From contig NZ_JANCLT010000001.1 in assembly GCF_024294785.1 (NCBI RefSeq), positions 62,001-126,000 on the forward strand: a DNA stretch of 64,000 bases. Reading direction: 5' to 3'. The first letter of the stretch is position 1. The number at the start of each line of letters is the position of its first letter. The position numbers were made by a program, and so were the translations under genes. The notes below the pieces were generated by a model. It saw only the letters and a program-made list of their open reading frames with translations, was not told the DNA's origin and made no database searches. This stretch comes from Ectobacillus ponti (GTDB lineage Bacteria; Bacillota; Bacilli; Bacillales; Bacillaceae_G). Positions 7,701 through 16,601 of the stretch are shown here, in pieces.

Positions 7701-8936
7701 CTATTCATAGCGCTTGCGCAGCAGCTCCTGAAACGACAGCTCCTCCGGCTCCTGCCAGCCGCCCCGGCACACAGCATCCTCGCCGTATTTTTGCTTCAGC
7801 CGGTCAAGCACCTGCAGAAGCGGCTCTTCCTTGGCATCCTCCTGAAAAGAGAACAAGTCGAGCTGCTTCGTGGTGGCCGCCTGCTCTTCAAGATCACATG
7901 CCGTCACCCCGAGCAGCCGGATAGGGTCACCCTCCCAATGCTGCCGCCAAAGGCGCGAAGCCGCCGCGAAAATGTCCCGCTGCTCACAAAGCGGCTGCGT
8001 AAGCTTTCTGCTGCGTGTCACCGACTGTCTTGTATCGTAGCGCATCGTAATTTGAATGTTGTATGTAACGAGCTTCCGCTTCTTCAGCCTGCCGCTGACC
8101 GAACGGGACAGTCCCTCCAGCACCTGCAAAATATCGGTTTCCTCTGTTGTATCAGCAGGCAGGGTTACAGAGTTTCCAATTGTTTTATAGTCAAGCAGCG
8201 CATGAGGGTCGACAGGCCGCCCATCGATGCCATTGGCCCTCTGCTTCAGCACAGGCCCCGTGATGCCAAGCAACTCCCGCAGCAGCCCTTCCTCTGCGGC
8301 GGCAAGCTCTCCAATGGTATGGATGCCGCCCGCTCCCAGCTTCTCGGATGTTTTCCTGCCGACTCCGTGCATCTCGATGACAGGAAGCGGCCAAAGCAAG
8401 GCCTGCACGTCCCGCTTCCGCAGCACCGTGATGCCGAGCGGCTTTTTCATATCGGAAGCTGTTTTTGCCAAAAATTTATTCGGGGCAATGCCGATGCTGC
8501 AGGGCAGCTGCAGCTGCTCGAGCACCTCCTGCTGAATCTGCCTCGCAATCTGCAGCGGTGAGCCTATATGATGGCAATCCGTAATGTCCAAGTAGCCTTC
8601 ATCAATCGAAACGGGCTCAAGCTGCTCCGTAAATTGCCCCAACAGCGAAAACAGCTCATAGGAAGCCTGGCGGTACAACGCGAAATCAGGCCGCCGCACG
8701 AGCAGGTCCGGACACAGGCGCTTCGCCTCCCAAAGCGGCATCGTGGCGCGCACCCCCTTCGCCCTCGCCTCGTAGCTGCAGGTGACGATGATGCCCTTCC
8801 GTTCCTTCTCATTGCCGGCGATGGCCAGCGGCTTGCCGCGCAAGGACGGGTCATGCGCTGCTTCCACCGAGGCATAGAAGCTGTTCATATCCACATGTAA
8901 AATCACACGTCCGTTTTTCGGATACATTTCCCGCAC
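7701..8936 (-). CDS. dinB: Y-family DNA polymerase IV
   Basis: Error-prone translesion polymerase, closest in layout to B. subtilis YqjH. HVDMNSFYASVE and SIDEGYLD supply the metal-binding acidic residues. The helix-hairpin-helix and little-finger domains follow, and QLDLF near the C-terminus is a sliding-clamp binding motif. The GTG at 8934-8936 is chosen because GGTGAG lies just upstream and the resulting start (MREMYPKNGR) matches YqjH. A farther ATG at 8948 would leave almost no leader after the promoter. A LexA-like operator overlaps the transcription start. Confidence 0.93.
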   Translation of the reverse strand: MREMYPKNGRVILHVDMNSFYASVEAAHDPSLRGKPLAIAGNEKERKGIIVTCSYEARAKGVRATMPLWEAKRLCPDLLVRRPDFALYRQASYELFSLLGQFTEQLEPVSIDEGYLDITDCHHIGSPLQIARQIQQEVLEQLQLPCSIGIAPNKFLAKTASDMKKPLGITVLRKRDVQALLWPLPVIEMHGVGRKTSEKLGAGGIHTIGELAAAEEGLLRELLGITGPVLKQRANGIDGRPVDPHALLDYKTIGNSVTLPADTTEETDILQVLEGLSRSVSGRLKKRKLVTYNIQITMRYDTRQSVTRSRKLTQPLCEQRDIFAAASRLWRQHWEGDPIRLLGVTACDLEEQAATTKQLDLFSFQEDAKEEPLLQVLDRLKQKYGEDAVCRGGWQEPEELSFQELLRKRYE

Positions 8937-8953
8937 AATTCTCACCATCCTGC

Positions 8954-8974
8954 AAAACGTATGTTCTTATTATA
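8954..8974 (-). promoter_or_regulatory. dinB promoter with extended -10 and LexA-like box
   Basis: On the minus strand TGC-TATAAT (8969-8977) is an extended -10 with no good -35. Immediately downstream, AGAACATACGTTTT (8954-8967) matches the Bacillus LexA/DinR operator CGAAC-RNRY-GTTCG in the inner spacer (ATAC) and in nearly all half-site bases. Bound repressor would cover the start point. Confidence 0.65.
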
Positions 8975-8981
8975 GCAAAAG

Positions 8982-9007
8982 AAAAGAGATTCGCGGGAAT
9001 CTCTTTT
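8982..9007 (-). terminator. Terminator of the yqzJ-like gene
   Basis: AAAAGAGATTC, a 4-base loop, and GAATCTCTTTT form an 11-bp stem. On the minus strand it is followed by CTTTTCTTTTGC. It separates the small upstream gene from the dinB promoter that begins just after it. Confidence 0.8.
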
Positions 9008-9174
9008 TATCCATAATGACGGGATGTGTCCGCCTTGGCAGTCATTTCGCCGATTTCTTGATTCAGGCTGCGCTGCAGGTCCGCCTGCTGCTTTGGATTT
9101 CTTCGGATGCTTCGGATGGAAAAGAACACAATGAGCACACAGGCAAGCCAAAACAACACCATGAACATAGACAT
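9007..9174 (-). CDS. yqzJ: YqzJ-like single-pass membrane miniprotein
   Basis: 55 residues. An N-terminal hydrophobic helix (MFMVLFWLACVLIVFFSI, residues 3-20) is followed by a basic stretch RSIRRNPKQQ and a polar tail ending ADTSRHYG. It resembles the yqzJ gene that lies beside yqjH in B. subtilis; the function is unknown. The ATG at 9172-9174 is 8 bases after AGGAGG, and the stop is in the foot of a terminator. A sigma-A promoter lies 35-60 bases upstream. Because it has promoter, ribosome site and terminator, it is very likely expressed as its own transcript. Confidence 0.75.
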   Translation of the reverse strand: MSMFMVLFWLACVLIVFFSIRSIRRNPKQQADLQRSLNQEIGEMTAKADTSRHYG

Positions 9175-9206
9175 CACATGAGCCTCCTTTGCATCTTCTT
9201 ACTTAC

Positions 9207-9235
9207 ATTATATTCCACTTATCATATTTGAACAA
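9207..9235 (-). promoter_or_regulatory. Sigma-A promoter of the yqzJ-like gene
   Basis: Minus strand TTGTTC (9230-9235), 17 bases, TATAAT (9207-9212). The ribosome binding site AAAGGAGG follows about 20 bases after the -10. Confidence 0.75.
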
Positions 9236-9265
9236 TCACAGTTTACAAGACCTGCAGCAGGATAC

Positions 9266-9314
9266 AAAAAGGGGATGATCTAGAAGCCTGTCCGCAGGCT
9301 TTTAGATCATCCCC
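9266..9314 (-). terminator. Terminator of the M20 peptidase gene
   Basis: GGGGATGATCTA...TAGATCATCCCC with an inner AGCCTG/CAGGCT stem, followed on the minus strand by TTTTTG. It is strong and sits directly after the peptidase stop codon. Confidence 0.9.
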
Positions 9315-9321
9315 AGTTCTC

Positions 9322-10440
9322 TTACTTTGCCGCCTCTTGAATCAAAGCCACAACCAACTCTGCTGTTTTCACCAGCTCTTCAATTGGCATTTTCTCGTTT
9401 GTTGTATGAATGTCTTCATAGCCGACAGCAAGGTTCACAGTCGGAATGCCATGGCCGGCGATCACGTTCGCATCGCTGCCTCCGCCGCTTTGGTGCAGCG
9501 CAGGTGTGCGGCCGATGCTTGCCACCGCACGCTTTGCCACTTCCACGACAAAGTCGCCGTCCGCGAACTTGAAGCCAGGATACATCACCTGTACCTCCAC
9601 TTCGGCCTGTCCGCCCATTTCCTCGGCTGTTGTTTCAAATGCTTCCTTCATCTTATTCGCCTGCTCCAGCATCTTCTCTTCTACAAGAGAGCGTGCTTCC
9701 GCCAAGATGAGAACGTGATCGCACACGATGTTCGTCTGCGTACCTCCTTCGAAGCGGCCGATGTTCGCTGTTGTTTCGGAATCGATGCGGCCAAGCGGCA
9801 TTTTCGCAATTGCCTTCGCTGCGATGGTGATGGCGGATACGCCCTTTTCAGGCGCCACGCCTGCATGCGCTGTCTTGCCGCGGATAATCGTTTTAATTTT
9901 CGCCTGTGTCGGCGCTGCCACGATAATGTCGCCCACTTTGCCGTCGCTGTCGAGCGCGAAGCCATACTTCGCCGTGATCAAGGAACGGTCCAGCGCCTTC
10001 GCGCCAACAAGGCCGGATTCCTCGCCCACCGTAATGATAAACTCAATCTTGCCGTGCGCAATATTTTGCTCTTTCAACACGCGTACCGCTTCCAGCATTG
10101 CCGCAAGACCAGCCTTGTCATCAGCGCCGAGAATCGTCGTGCCGTCCGTTACCACATAGCCATCCTGCACGGAAGGCTTGATGCCTTTGCCTGGCACAAC
10201 TGTGTCCATATGGGACGTGAAATAGATGGTGTCCACGCCTTCCTTTGTTGCCGGAAGCGTGCAAATCAGGTTGCCGGCGCCATGCCCTGTTTCCGCCGTT
10301 GTATCATCTTCAAACACTTCCACGCCAAGGGCGGCAAACTTCTCCTTCAGCACCTTGCAAATCTCCGCTTCAAACTTTGTCTCGGAATCTACCTGCACCA
10401 GCTCTAAAAACTCGTTTAATAAACGCTCCTGCTGAATCAT
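9322..10440 (-). CDS. yqjE: M20 family peptidase (PepT-like, YqjE)
   Basis: 372-residue cytoplasmic di-zinc amino- or tripeptidase of the M20 family. SHMDTVV (H77, D79), GADDKAG (D107) and the catalytic GEESG (E140, E141) are all present, and a dimerisation (lid) insertion spans roughly residues 175-290. The terminal His ligand lies in the DIHTTNEKM segment. Relatives cleave tripeptides or deacylate amino acids, and the exact substrate cannot be read from sequence. It is monocistronic, with a promoter (TGG-TATAAT on the minus strand, 10472-10480) and a strong terminator. Confidence 0.88.
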   Translation of the reverse strand: MIQQERLLNEFLELVQVDSETKFEAEICKVLKEKFAALGVEVFEDDTTAETGHGAGNLICTLPATKEGVDTIYFTSHMDTVVPGKGIKPSVQDGYVVTDGTTILGADDKAGLAAMLEAVRVLKEQNIAHGKIEFIITVGEESGLVGAKALDRSLITAKYGFALDSDGKVGDIIVAAPTQAKIKTIIRGKTAHAGVAPEKGVSAITIAAKAIAKMPLGRIDSETTANIGRFEGGTQTNIVCDHVLILAEARSLVEEKMLEQANKMKEAFETTAEEMGGQAEVEVQVMYPGFKFADGDFVVEVAKRAVASIGRTPALHQSGGGSDANVIAGHGIPTVNLAVGYEDIHTTNEKMPIEELVKTAELVVALIQEAAK

Positions 10441-10471
10441 ATGTATAACCCTCCCTTACAGTTTCCTGTCT

Positions 10472-10480
10472 ATTATACCA
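10472..10480 (-). promoter_or_regulatory. Extended -10 promoter of the M20 peptidase gene
   Basis: Minus strand TGG-TATAAT. The -35 region (TTTTCC) is poor, so the TG extension probably carries the promoter. The start codon lies about 30 bases downstream. Confidence 0.55.
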
Positions 10481-10542
10481 AAAAATGAACAGGAAAACCC
10501 AAAGGTTGGCTTTTCTCATCAGATTCCTTTCCGTATGCGCAA

Positions 10543-10580
10543 ATAGATTCATGCCTCGCTTCCGCGGAGCATGAGTCTAT
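10543..10580 (-). terminator. Hairpin after the nucleoside phosphorylase gene
   Basis: ATAGATTCATGC and GCATGAGTCTAT arms (one mismatch) surround a loop containing the palindrome TCCGCGGA. The U-tract on the minus strand is weak (TATTTGCG). It is probably the end of the six-gene transporter operon. Confidence 0.6.
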
Positions 10581-10588
10581 CAGATTTC

Positions 10589-11305
10589 TTATAGAGCCGT
10601 GATTGCTGCCAGTGCGATGGCAGCCTCCAGCTCCACCGCTTTGGACACAGCATCCGTATGCGGGTTGTATACCTCCCGCAGGTCCGCATCCGCGTAGCCG
10701 TCGACCGCCAGGATGGCACCCGCACGCATGCCGCGCAGCGCAGCAATCACAAACAAAGCTGCATTTTCCATCTCCGCGGCCAGTACGCCCGCTTCCTTAT
10801 ACTGCTGGTGCGGAAAGGGAACCACACCTGTGTAAAAAGCGTCCAGCGTCAGGGTGATCCCTGTCTTCACCAGCGTTCCCTCCGCCAGGCCGGATGCCCG
10901 CACAAGCGCATCCACCACGTCCCTGTCTGCAAGTGCCGGAAAGCCTGCCGGCACAAGCTGATGCGTCAGCCCTTCGCAGCGCGCCGCAGCTGTGCTGATG
11001 ACCAGACTGCCTGGCACCACTTCCTTGTGATAGGAGCCGGCCGTGCCGACGCGAATTATAGAAGAGGCGCCGCCCATAGCCAGTTCCTCAAAGCAAACAG
11101 CTGCTCCGGGAGCGCCCACGCCATGGCTGACCACAGCCACTGCTGTTCCGTTCCAGACCCCGGCATAGCTATGATACTCACGGTTTTTCGCCAGCACTCT
11201 TGTTTCGCCCAGCATACCGGCTATTTGCTCCGACCGTCCCGGGTCGCCGCATACAATAACGCGCTCAGGCAAATCGCCGCTTGCAATCTTTAAATTTGGC
11301 AGCAT
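10589..11305 (-). CDS. Nucleoside phosphorylase (PNP/UDP family)
   Basis: 238-residue enzyme expected to split a nucleoside with phosphate into base and (deoxy)ribose-1-phosphate. CGDPGR near residue 20, RVGTAGSY and the MENAAL helix (in the position of the EMES/EMEN ribose-binding motif) mark the hexameric uridine/purine phosphorylase group. Base specificity cannot be assigned by eye. The ATG at 11303-11305 follows AAGGAGT and lies two bases after the stop of the upstream gene, so translation is coupled. It is the last gene of the SAM-riboswitch-led transporter operon, which makes an imported nucleoside its likely substrate. Confidence 0.85.
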   Translation of the reverse strand: MLPNLKIASGDLPERVIVCGDPGRSEQIAGMLGETRVLAKNREYHSYAGVWNGTAVAVVSHGVGAPGAAVCFEELAMGGASSIIRVGTAGSYHKEVVPGSLVISTAAARCEGLTHQLVPAGFPALADRDVVDALVRASGLAEGTLVKTGITLTLDAFYTGVVPFPHQQYKEAGVLAAEMENAALFVIAALRGMRAGAILAVDGYADADLREVYNPHTDAVSKAVELEAAIALAAITAL

Positions 11306-11306
11306 C

Positions 11307-11966
11307 TCAATCAAACTCCTTCTTTTCCCATTCATCCTCCGGAATCGGCAAATCCTCGCCGGAGAAGCGCTCCTCCTTGAATGGGTCCCCTCTCAAGTGG
11401 AATCCATTCTGCTCCCAGAAGCCCGGGCTGTTTTCCTTCATGAATTCAAAGCCGCGCAGCCATTTCACACTCTTCCAGAAATATAAGTGAGGCACAACAA
11501 GACGAAGCGGCCAGCCATGCTTGTCCGTAAGCGGCTTTCCTTCAAAGGAATGGGCCAGCAGCACATCATCCCCCATAAGATCAGCCAGTTCAATATTTGA
11601 GGTATAGTCATAATCGCCATGCAGCATGACATAGCCGCTGTGCGGCTCCACCCCGATTGCCTCCAGAACATCGCGGAAGCGCACCCCTGTAAATGTATTA
11701 TCAAAACGGGACCAGCGCGTCACACAATGAATATCCACTGTCACATCCGTCTGGGGCATAGCTAAAATATCCTGATAGGACAGCGTAACCTCCTTGCTGA
11801 CCTCGCCAAACACCCGAAGTGTCCACTGGTCCATATCATATGCCGGCACTTCCCCTTCATGGAGAATCGGGAAGCGCTCTGTCAGCGCCTGTCCCTGCGG
11901 CAGGCGGCCGTTGGCAGCGTCCGCCGCAGGCACCTTCATTCGTTTAATGCGTTCTGCTTTGTTCAA
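11307..11966 (-). CDS. Molybdopterin-binding sulfite-oxidase-like oxidoreductase (YuiH-like)
   Basis: 219 residues with the oxidoreductase molybdopterin-binding fold. The segment VDIHCVTRWSR holds the conserved molybdenum-ligating cysteine, and WPLRLVVPHLYFWKSVKWL is the conserved cofactor-pocket segment. There is no signal peptide, so unlike MsrP it should be cytoplasmic. Relatives such as YuiH have no proven substrate. Its position between a permease gene and a nucleoside phosphorylase gene, under a SAM riboswitch, suggests oxidation or reduction of a sulfur compound, which is inference. Confidence 0.8.
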   Translation of the reverse strand: MNKAERIKRMKVPAADAANGRLPQGQALTERFPILHEGEVPAYDMDQWTLRVFGEVSKEVTLSYQDILAMPQTDVTVDIHCVTRWSRFDNTFTGVRFRDVLEAIGVEPHSGYVMLHGDYDYTSNIELADLMGDDVLLAHSFEGKPLTDKHGWPLRLVVPHLYFWKSVKWLRGFEFMKENSPGFWEQNGFHLRGDPFKEERFSGEDLPIPEDEWEKKEFD

Positions 11967-11983
11967 AGAAACCCCGCCTTTCG

Positions 11984-12904
11984 TTAACGTGAGCTTTGCT
12001 GATTTGCTTTGTCATCCTCCGCGCCGCGGCCTCTCAAAAAGAACATGGCGGCAATGGTCAACACATACGGAAGCATGGCTGTCAGCTGTGTGGGAACCGA
12101 GAAGCTTTGCAGCCTTGTGCTGATGGCATCCGTCAGGCCAAACAGGAAGCTTGATGCCAGCACCCCAAGCGGGTGAGACTGGCCGAGCATCGTGGCTACG
12201 AGAGCAATAAAGCCGCGGCCGGACGTCATGCCCTCTGTGAACATTGTGACCTGTCCAAGCGAAAGCTGGGCGCCGGCGATGCCGCAAAGCATTCCGCTCA
12301 GACTGATGGCAACATACTGCAGGCGCCGCACTGGAAGACCGAGGCTGCGCGCGGCTGTCTTGTTATAGCCGACGGCCAGCAGCCGGAAGCCGAGTACAGT
12401 GCGGTACAGGAAGATATACAGCACAATTGCCGCCGCAAAGGATAAGTATACAAGCGGCGAGTGGCCGGACACGATGGGTCCGAGCACAGGAATTTTACTG
12501 ATCAATGGGAGGTCCCACTTCGGCAGCCCCGCCATGTTTTTGTCGTAGTAGGCACCCTTTACATGAAAAATGGTGCGCAGCAGAAACGTTGTCAAGCCGA
12601 GCGCCAGGAAGTTGATGGCCACTCCCACAACCACCTCATTTGCCTGAAATTGAATGGTCATGACACCGAACAACAGCGCAAACAGCACGCTTGCACCTGC
12701 CGCAAACAATACAGCCAATATGAGATTGTGAGTATAGTAGTTTCCAACAATTGCACTGAAGGCTCCCACTAAAATGAGTCCCTCCAGTCCGACGTTGAAC
12801 AAGCCGATGCGGGCGCACAGCATCCCGCCAAGTGCAGCCAGCAAAATGGGGGAAACCATGCGCAGTGTTGCATTCAACAGCGAGACATCAAACAGATGTT
12901 CCAT
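11984..12904 (-). CDS. ABC transporter permease 2 (NupQ/YufQ-like)
   Basis: 306 residues, about nine hydrophobic segments, of the RbsC/BPD_transp_2 family (FNVGLEGLILVGAFSAIVG, later GAQLSLGQVTMFTEGMTSGRGFIALVATMLG). With the other permease it forms the membrane channel of a BMP-type importer that in known cases carries nucleosides. The ATG at 12902-12904 is preceded by GGGGAAG. The gene overlaps the end of the upstream permease gene by 17 bases, indicating translational coupling. Confidence 0.88.
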   Translation of the reverse strand: MEHLFDVSLLNATLRMVSPILLAALGGMLCARIGLFNVGLEGLILVGAFSAIVGNYYTHNLILAVLFAAGASVLFALLFGVMTIQFQANEVVVGVAINFLALGLTTFLLRTIFHVKGAYYDKNMAGLPKWDLPLISKIPVLGPIVSGHSPLVYLSFAAAIVLYIFLYRTVLGFRLLAVGYNKTAARSLGLPVRRLQYVAISLSGMLCGIAGAQLSLGQVTMFTEGMTSGRGFIALVATMLGQSHPLGVLASSFLFGLTDAISTRLQSFSVPTQLTAMLPYVLTIAAMFFLRGRGAEDDKANQQSSR

Positions 12905-13955
12905 TTGACTTCCCCTCCTTCTTGCTCTTGATAAATGAGAAGCTGACCTTTGCCGAAATAAATAGAATGAGCACCGCCTGAATGACGCTGGCAATTTCCA
13001 GCGGAACCTCGGTATTGCGCTCCACTCCCATCGCTCCCGTCTGCAAAGCGGACAATAGAATAGAAGCAGCCACAGTGCCGAGCGGATTGGAGTTGGCCAG
13101 CAGCGCCGCCATCACGCCTGTCCAGGCATATCCCGGCACCGTCAGCGCATTATCCACAAAGCGGTACTGCGACCCAAGCACTTCAAAGGAGCCTGCCAAT
13201 CCGGCAAGTCCGCCGCTTACAAACATGGTCAGCAACAGCAGCTTCGGGCGGTTCACCCCGCCATATTCCGCAAACGAAGCGTTTTTCCCAAGCATATTGA
13301 CCTCATAGCCTGTTTTGGAATAGCGCAGCAGGACAAACAGCAAAATCGCAAGCACAATTGCAACGATAAAGCCGCCATGCACCGTCATGCCCGTAAACAA
13401 TTTCGGAATGCGGGAAGCCGGGTCAAGCATCTTTGTCTGCGCCAGCGCCGCCGATCCGGTTTTATCCTGAAACGGCTTGCTGACGAGGTAACTGGCAAAT
13501 AAAACGGCAATGTAGTTCAGCAGCAGCGTTGAAATGATCAGCTGCACTTTAAATCTGGACTCCATCCAGCCGGCGAATACCGACCAGCCGCCGCCGACGG
13601 TAAATCCGGCAACAGCAGCCAGCAGAACCTTGCCCATGCCGTTGCCCGGCAGGTATAAAGCTGTCAGCGCCGCCGCAACAGCGCCGAGCACCATCTGCCC
13701 TTCGCCGCCAAGGTTAAAGACACCGGCCCGGAATGCAAACCCGACACCGAGCGCAATCAGCAAAATGGGCGTTGCCCGCGCCATGGTGGAGGACACGAAG
13801 TACAGGTTGCCGAATGCCCCGTTCCACAGCTGTATATAAGTATCAAGCACCGGCGCATCCACAAGCTTCATCGCCGCCGCGCCGACAAGCAAACCGAGAA
13901 GCACTGCCGCAAGCGGCTGCAGGATTGCTTGTATGTGTTCATTCCCTCGCTTCAT
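12888..13955 (-). CDS. ABC transporter permease 1 (NupP/YufP-like)
   Basis: 355-residue inner-membrane permease, BPD_transp_2 family. FRAGVFNLGGEGQMVLGAVAAAL and NPLGTVAASILLSALQTGAMGVE are family hallmarks, and the basic C-terminal tail (KSKKEGKSNGTSV) stays in the cytosol. It pairs with the NupQ-like permease. Its start overlaps the ATPase gene by 17 bases. Homologues in the B. subtilis nupNOPQ system import guanosine and other nucleosides. Confidence 0.88.
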   Translation of the reverse strand: MKRGNEHIQAILQPLAAVLLGLLVGAAAMKLVDAPVLDTYIQLWNGAFGNLYFVSSTMARATPILLIALGVGFAFRAGVFNLGGEGQMVLGAVAAALTALYLPGNGMGKVLLAAVAGFTVGGGWSVFAGWMESRFKVQLIISTLLLNYIAVLFASYLVSKPFQDKTGSAALAQTKMLDPASRIPKLFTGMTVHGGFIVAIVLAILLFVLLRYSKTGYEVNMLGKNASFAEYGGVNRPKLLLLTMFVSGGLAGLAGSFEVLGSQYRFVDNALTVPGYAWTGVMAALLANSNPLGTVAASILLSALQTGAMGVERNTEVPLEIASVIQAVLILFISAKVSFSFIKSKKEGKSNGTSV

Positions 13956-15459
13956 GAAGTGTCCCTCCTGCCATCAGCATACTAAGCTTTTCTTCTGTCG
14001 CTTTCTCCCGGTTCAGTTCTCCGGCAATCCGCCCCTCATACATCACGAGAATCCGGTCGGACAGCGCCAGAATTTCCGTCAACTCGGAAGAAACAAGCAA
14101 AACGGCCCCGCCCTCATTTCTTTTTTGGATCAGCGCTTCGTGGATAACCTCCATTGCGCCGATATCCACACCGCGTGTCGGCTCTGCCGCAATCAAGAAC
14201 GGTGTTCCATGGCCAAGCTCGCGCGCCACAATCAGCTTTTGCAGATTGCCTCCGGATAAATGGGCTGCCTTCTCTTTCACCGAGCTTGTTTTAATGGAGA
14301 ATTGCCGGATCCATTGCTGCAGCACAGGCTGGAATGCTGATTGTTTGACAAACCATCGGCGGCTGTACGCTGTTTGCTGATGATAGCCCATCAGCGCGTT
14401 CTCCTCCACGGCCGCGTCCTTTGCCGCTCCCCACTGATATCGATCCTCGGGAATATGGGCAAGCCCCGCTTCACGCCTTGCCCGGACGGACAGCTTCGTC
14501 ACATCCTTGCCCTGCAGCAGCACTGTGCCGCCGTCGCTCGGCATTAAGCCGGAAACGGCCTGCAGCAGCTCGGATTGGCCGTTGCCGGACACACCGGCAA
14601 TGCCGACAATCTCCCCTGTTTTGACCGTAAAGGACACACAGTCCAAAAGCGGCTTTCCGCCTTTTCCCTGCACACTCAAATCCTGCACCTGCAGGAATGG
14701 CTGCCCCTCCTGCGCCGGGCGGCTGCCCATTTCCTTCAGATCGCGCCCGACCATGAGCGCGGCAAGCGCCTTGGCGTCTGTATCCGCCACCGCCATGGAA
14801 CCGGTCACCTCTCCACCGCGCAGCACTGTCACACGGTCCGCAGCCTCCATGACCTCATGCAGCTTATGCGTGATGATAATGATGCTTTTTCCTTGTGAAG
14901 CGAGGAAACGGATTGTCTGCAGCAGTTCGCCCACCTCCAATGGGGTCAGCACAGCCGTCGGTTCATCCAAAATAATGATATCCGCTCCCTGATACAGCAC
15001 CTTTAAAATTTCCGTGCGCTGCTGCTCACCCATGGAGCAGCCCGCAATCTTTGCTGTCGCCCGCACCGGGATCCGGTACTGCTTCGACAGATTTTCAACC
15101 GCCTGTACAGCTTCCTGTCGCTGCAGAAAGCCGCCCTTTGCCGGCTCATGGCCAATCACAATATTCTCCGCCGCCGTCAATTGCGGAAACAGCATGAAAT
15201 GCTGGTGCACCATACCGATGCCATGGCGGATGGCGTCAGCCGGGTTTTGGAAGGACACCACCTTGCCATCGAGCACAATCTCCCCCGCAGTCGGCTGCTC
15301 CATGCCATACAGCATACGCATTAAGGTTGTTTTCCCGGCGCCATTTTCTCCGATGACCGCATGTACTTCTCCGGACCGCAAGGAAAAGGAAACCTGCCGA
15401 TTTGCGGCAAAGGAGCCGTACAGCTTTGTCATATTCCGCATTTCCAATTTGTACGCCAT
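13939..15459 (-). CDS. ABC transporter fused ATPase (NupO/YufO-like)
   Basis: 506 residues with two ATP-binding cassettes in one chain, as in sugar and nucleoside importers of the RbsA type. The first cassette has GENGAGKTT, CSMGEQQR and IIILDEPTAVL. The second has the degenerate Walker A GVSGNGQSE, LSGGNLQK as signature and AAEPTRGVD. The degenerate second site is normal for this family. It energises the two permeases encoded directly downstream and overlaps the first of them. Confidence 0.92.
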   Translation of the reverse strand: MAYKLEMRNMTKLYGSFAANRQVSFSLRSGEVHAVIGENGAGKTTLMRMLYGMEQPTAGEIVLDGKVVSFQNPADAIRHGIGMVHQHFMLFPQLTAAENIVIGHEPAKGGFLQRQEAVQAVENLSKQYRIPVRATAKIAGCSMGEQQRTEILKVLYQGADIIILDEPTAVLTPLEVGELLQTIRFLASQGKSIIIITHKLHEVMEAADRVTVLRGGEVTGSMAVADTDAKALAALMVGRDLKEMGSRPAQEGQPFLQVQDLSVQGKGGKPLLDCVSFTVKTGEIVGIAGVSGNGQSELLQAVSGLMPSDGGTVLLQGKDVTKLSVRARREAGLAHIPEDRYQWGAAKDAAVEENALMGYHQQTAYSRRWFVKQSAFQPVLQQWIRQFSIKTSSVKEKAAHLSGGNLQKLIVARELGHGTPFLIAAEPTRGVDIGAMEVIHEALIQKRNEGGAVLLVSSELTEILALSDRILVMYEGRIAGELNREKATEEKLSMLMAGGTLHEARE

Positions 15460-15533
15460 TGCTCTTCCCCCTTTTCTCTCATTGCTGCAAAAGGGAAGCC
15501 GACCGCATCAATCGCAGCCGGCTTTGCCCTCTA

Positions 15534-16547
15534 TTACTTCGCTAGCGGATCTGTCACCTTTACTTTGCCGGAGACAATATCCTCTTTCAATGCTTTTACT
15601 TTATCCACAACCGGTTGTCCCACGAACGCATTCAACGGTGTTTTGCTTTCCTTTGTTACATATGTCAGACCTACGCCGTCTTCTTTCAAGCCGTATGCCA
15701 CAACACCCGCTTTGAACGTGCCATCATGGAATGCTTTCATTGTTTCGTAGGCTGCTGCATCTGTACCCTTCAACTGGGACAGCACCACGTGCGCTGGATC
15801 TACCTCTGTGCGGTCAACGTCCTGTCCTGCTGTGTAGAAGTTTTTCTCCTTGGCTGCTTCAAACACGCCGAGGTCGCCTACAGCGGAAGCGCCCGCAATG
15901 AAGTCTGCGCCTTTAGATGCCTGCAGCAATGCCAACTCCTTCGCTTTTGCAGGGTCCGTGAAGCTGCCCACATAGTTTACAAGAAACTCAGCCTTTGGAT
16001 TTGTCGCTTTCAAGCCTTCCTGGAAGCCGACTGTCCACTTCTTCAGCAGGGGGATATCCATCGCGACTACCATGCCCACTTTATTTGTTTTGGTGGAAAG
16101 GCCCGCTGCTGCGCCAAGCAGGTATGCCGCCTCCTGTTCACGGAACGTGACGCTGCGGACATTCGGCAGATCAACTGTTGTATCAATAACCGCAAACTTT
16201 TGGTCCGGATTTTCTCCCGCAACCTTCTTTAAGGCATCCTCAGATTCGAAAGAGGAAGTAATAATCAGGTCATACTTCTCTGCCACGGCTGCACGAAGGT
16301 TTTCTTCGATTGCTGCTTGGTCGGTAGATTCAATTGTTTTCAGGTCATAGCCGAATTCCTTCGCAGCCTTCTTCGCGCCTTCATCCATCTGCTGGAAGAA
16401 TGGGTTCACCCCAATTTTTTCAGGCAAAACAAGGGCCACGCGCTTCTTGTTGCTTTCTTTTGCAGCCGTTTTCTCTGTGGAACCGCTGGATTGGCAGCCT
16501 GCCAGCAGCAGCATAAACAGAGAAACCAAAACAAATAGCTTTTTCAT
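15534..16547 (-). CDS. BMP-family substrate-binding lipoprotein (NupN-like)
   Basis: 337 residues. MKKLFVLVSLFMLLLAGC is a lipoprotein signal with the lipidated Cys at residue 18, followed by a Ser/Thr/Lys linker and the periplasmic-binding BMP fold (ALVLPEKIGVNPFFQQM, ITSSFESEDAL). It should sit on the outer face of the membrane and deliver ligand to the fused-ATPase importer. BMP proteins with known ligands bind purine nucleosides. The ATG at 16545-16547 follows AGGAGGAG. It is the first gene after the SAM-I riboswitch, which is unusual for a nucleoside-binding protein. Confidence 0.88.
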   Translation of the reverse strand: MKKLFVLVSLFMLLLAGCQSSGSTEKTAAKESNKKRVALVLPEKIGVNPFFQQMDEGAKKAAKEFGYDLKTIESTDQAAIEENLRAAVAEKYDLIITSSFESEDALKKVAGENPDQKFAVIDTTVDLPNVRSVTFREQEAAYLLGAAAGLSTKTNKVGMVVAMDIPLLKKWTVGFQEGLKATNPKAEFLVNYVGSFTDPAKAKELALLQASKGADFIAGASAVGDLGVFEAAKEKNFYTAGQDVDRTEVDPAHVVLSQLKGTDAAAYETMKAFHDGTFKAGVVAYGLKEDGVGLTYVTKESKTPLNAFVGQPVVDKVKALKEDIVSGKVKVTDPLAK

Positions 16548-16601
16548 GCTGTCTCCTCCTAATGTTCGTGTATTACTAACAAATACGATAATATGAAGTG
16601 A

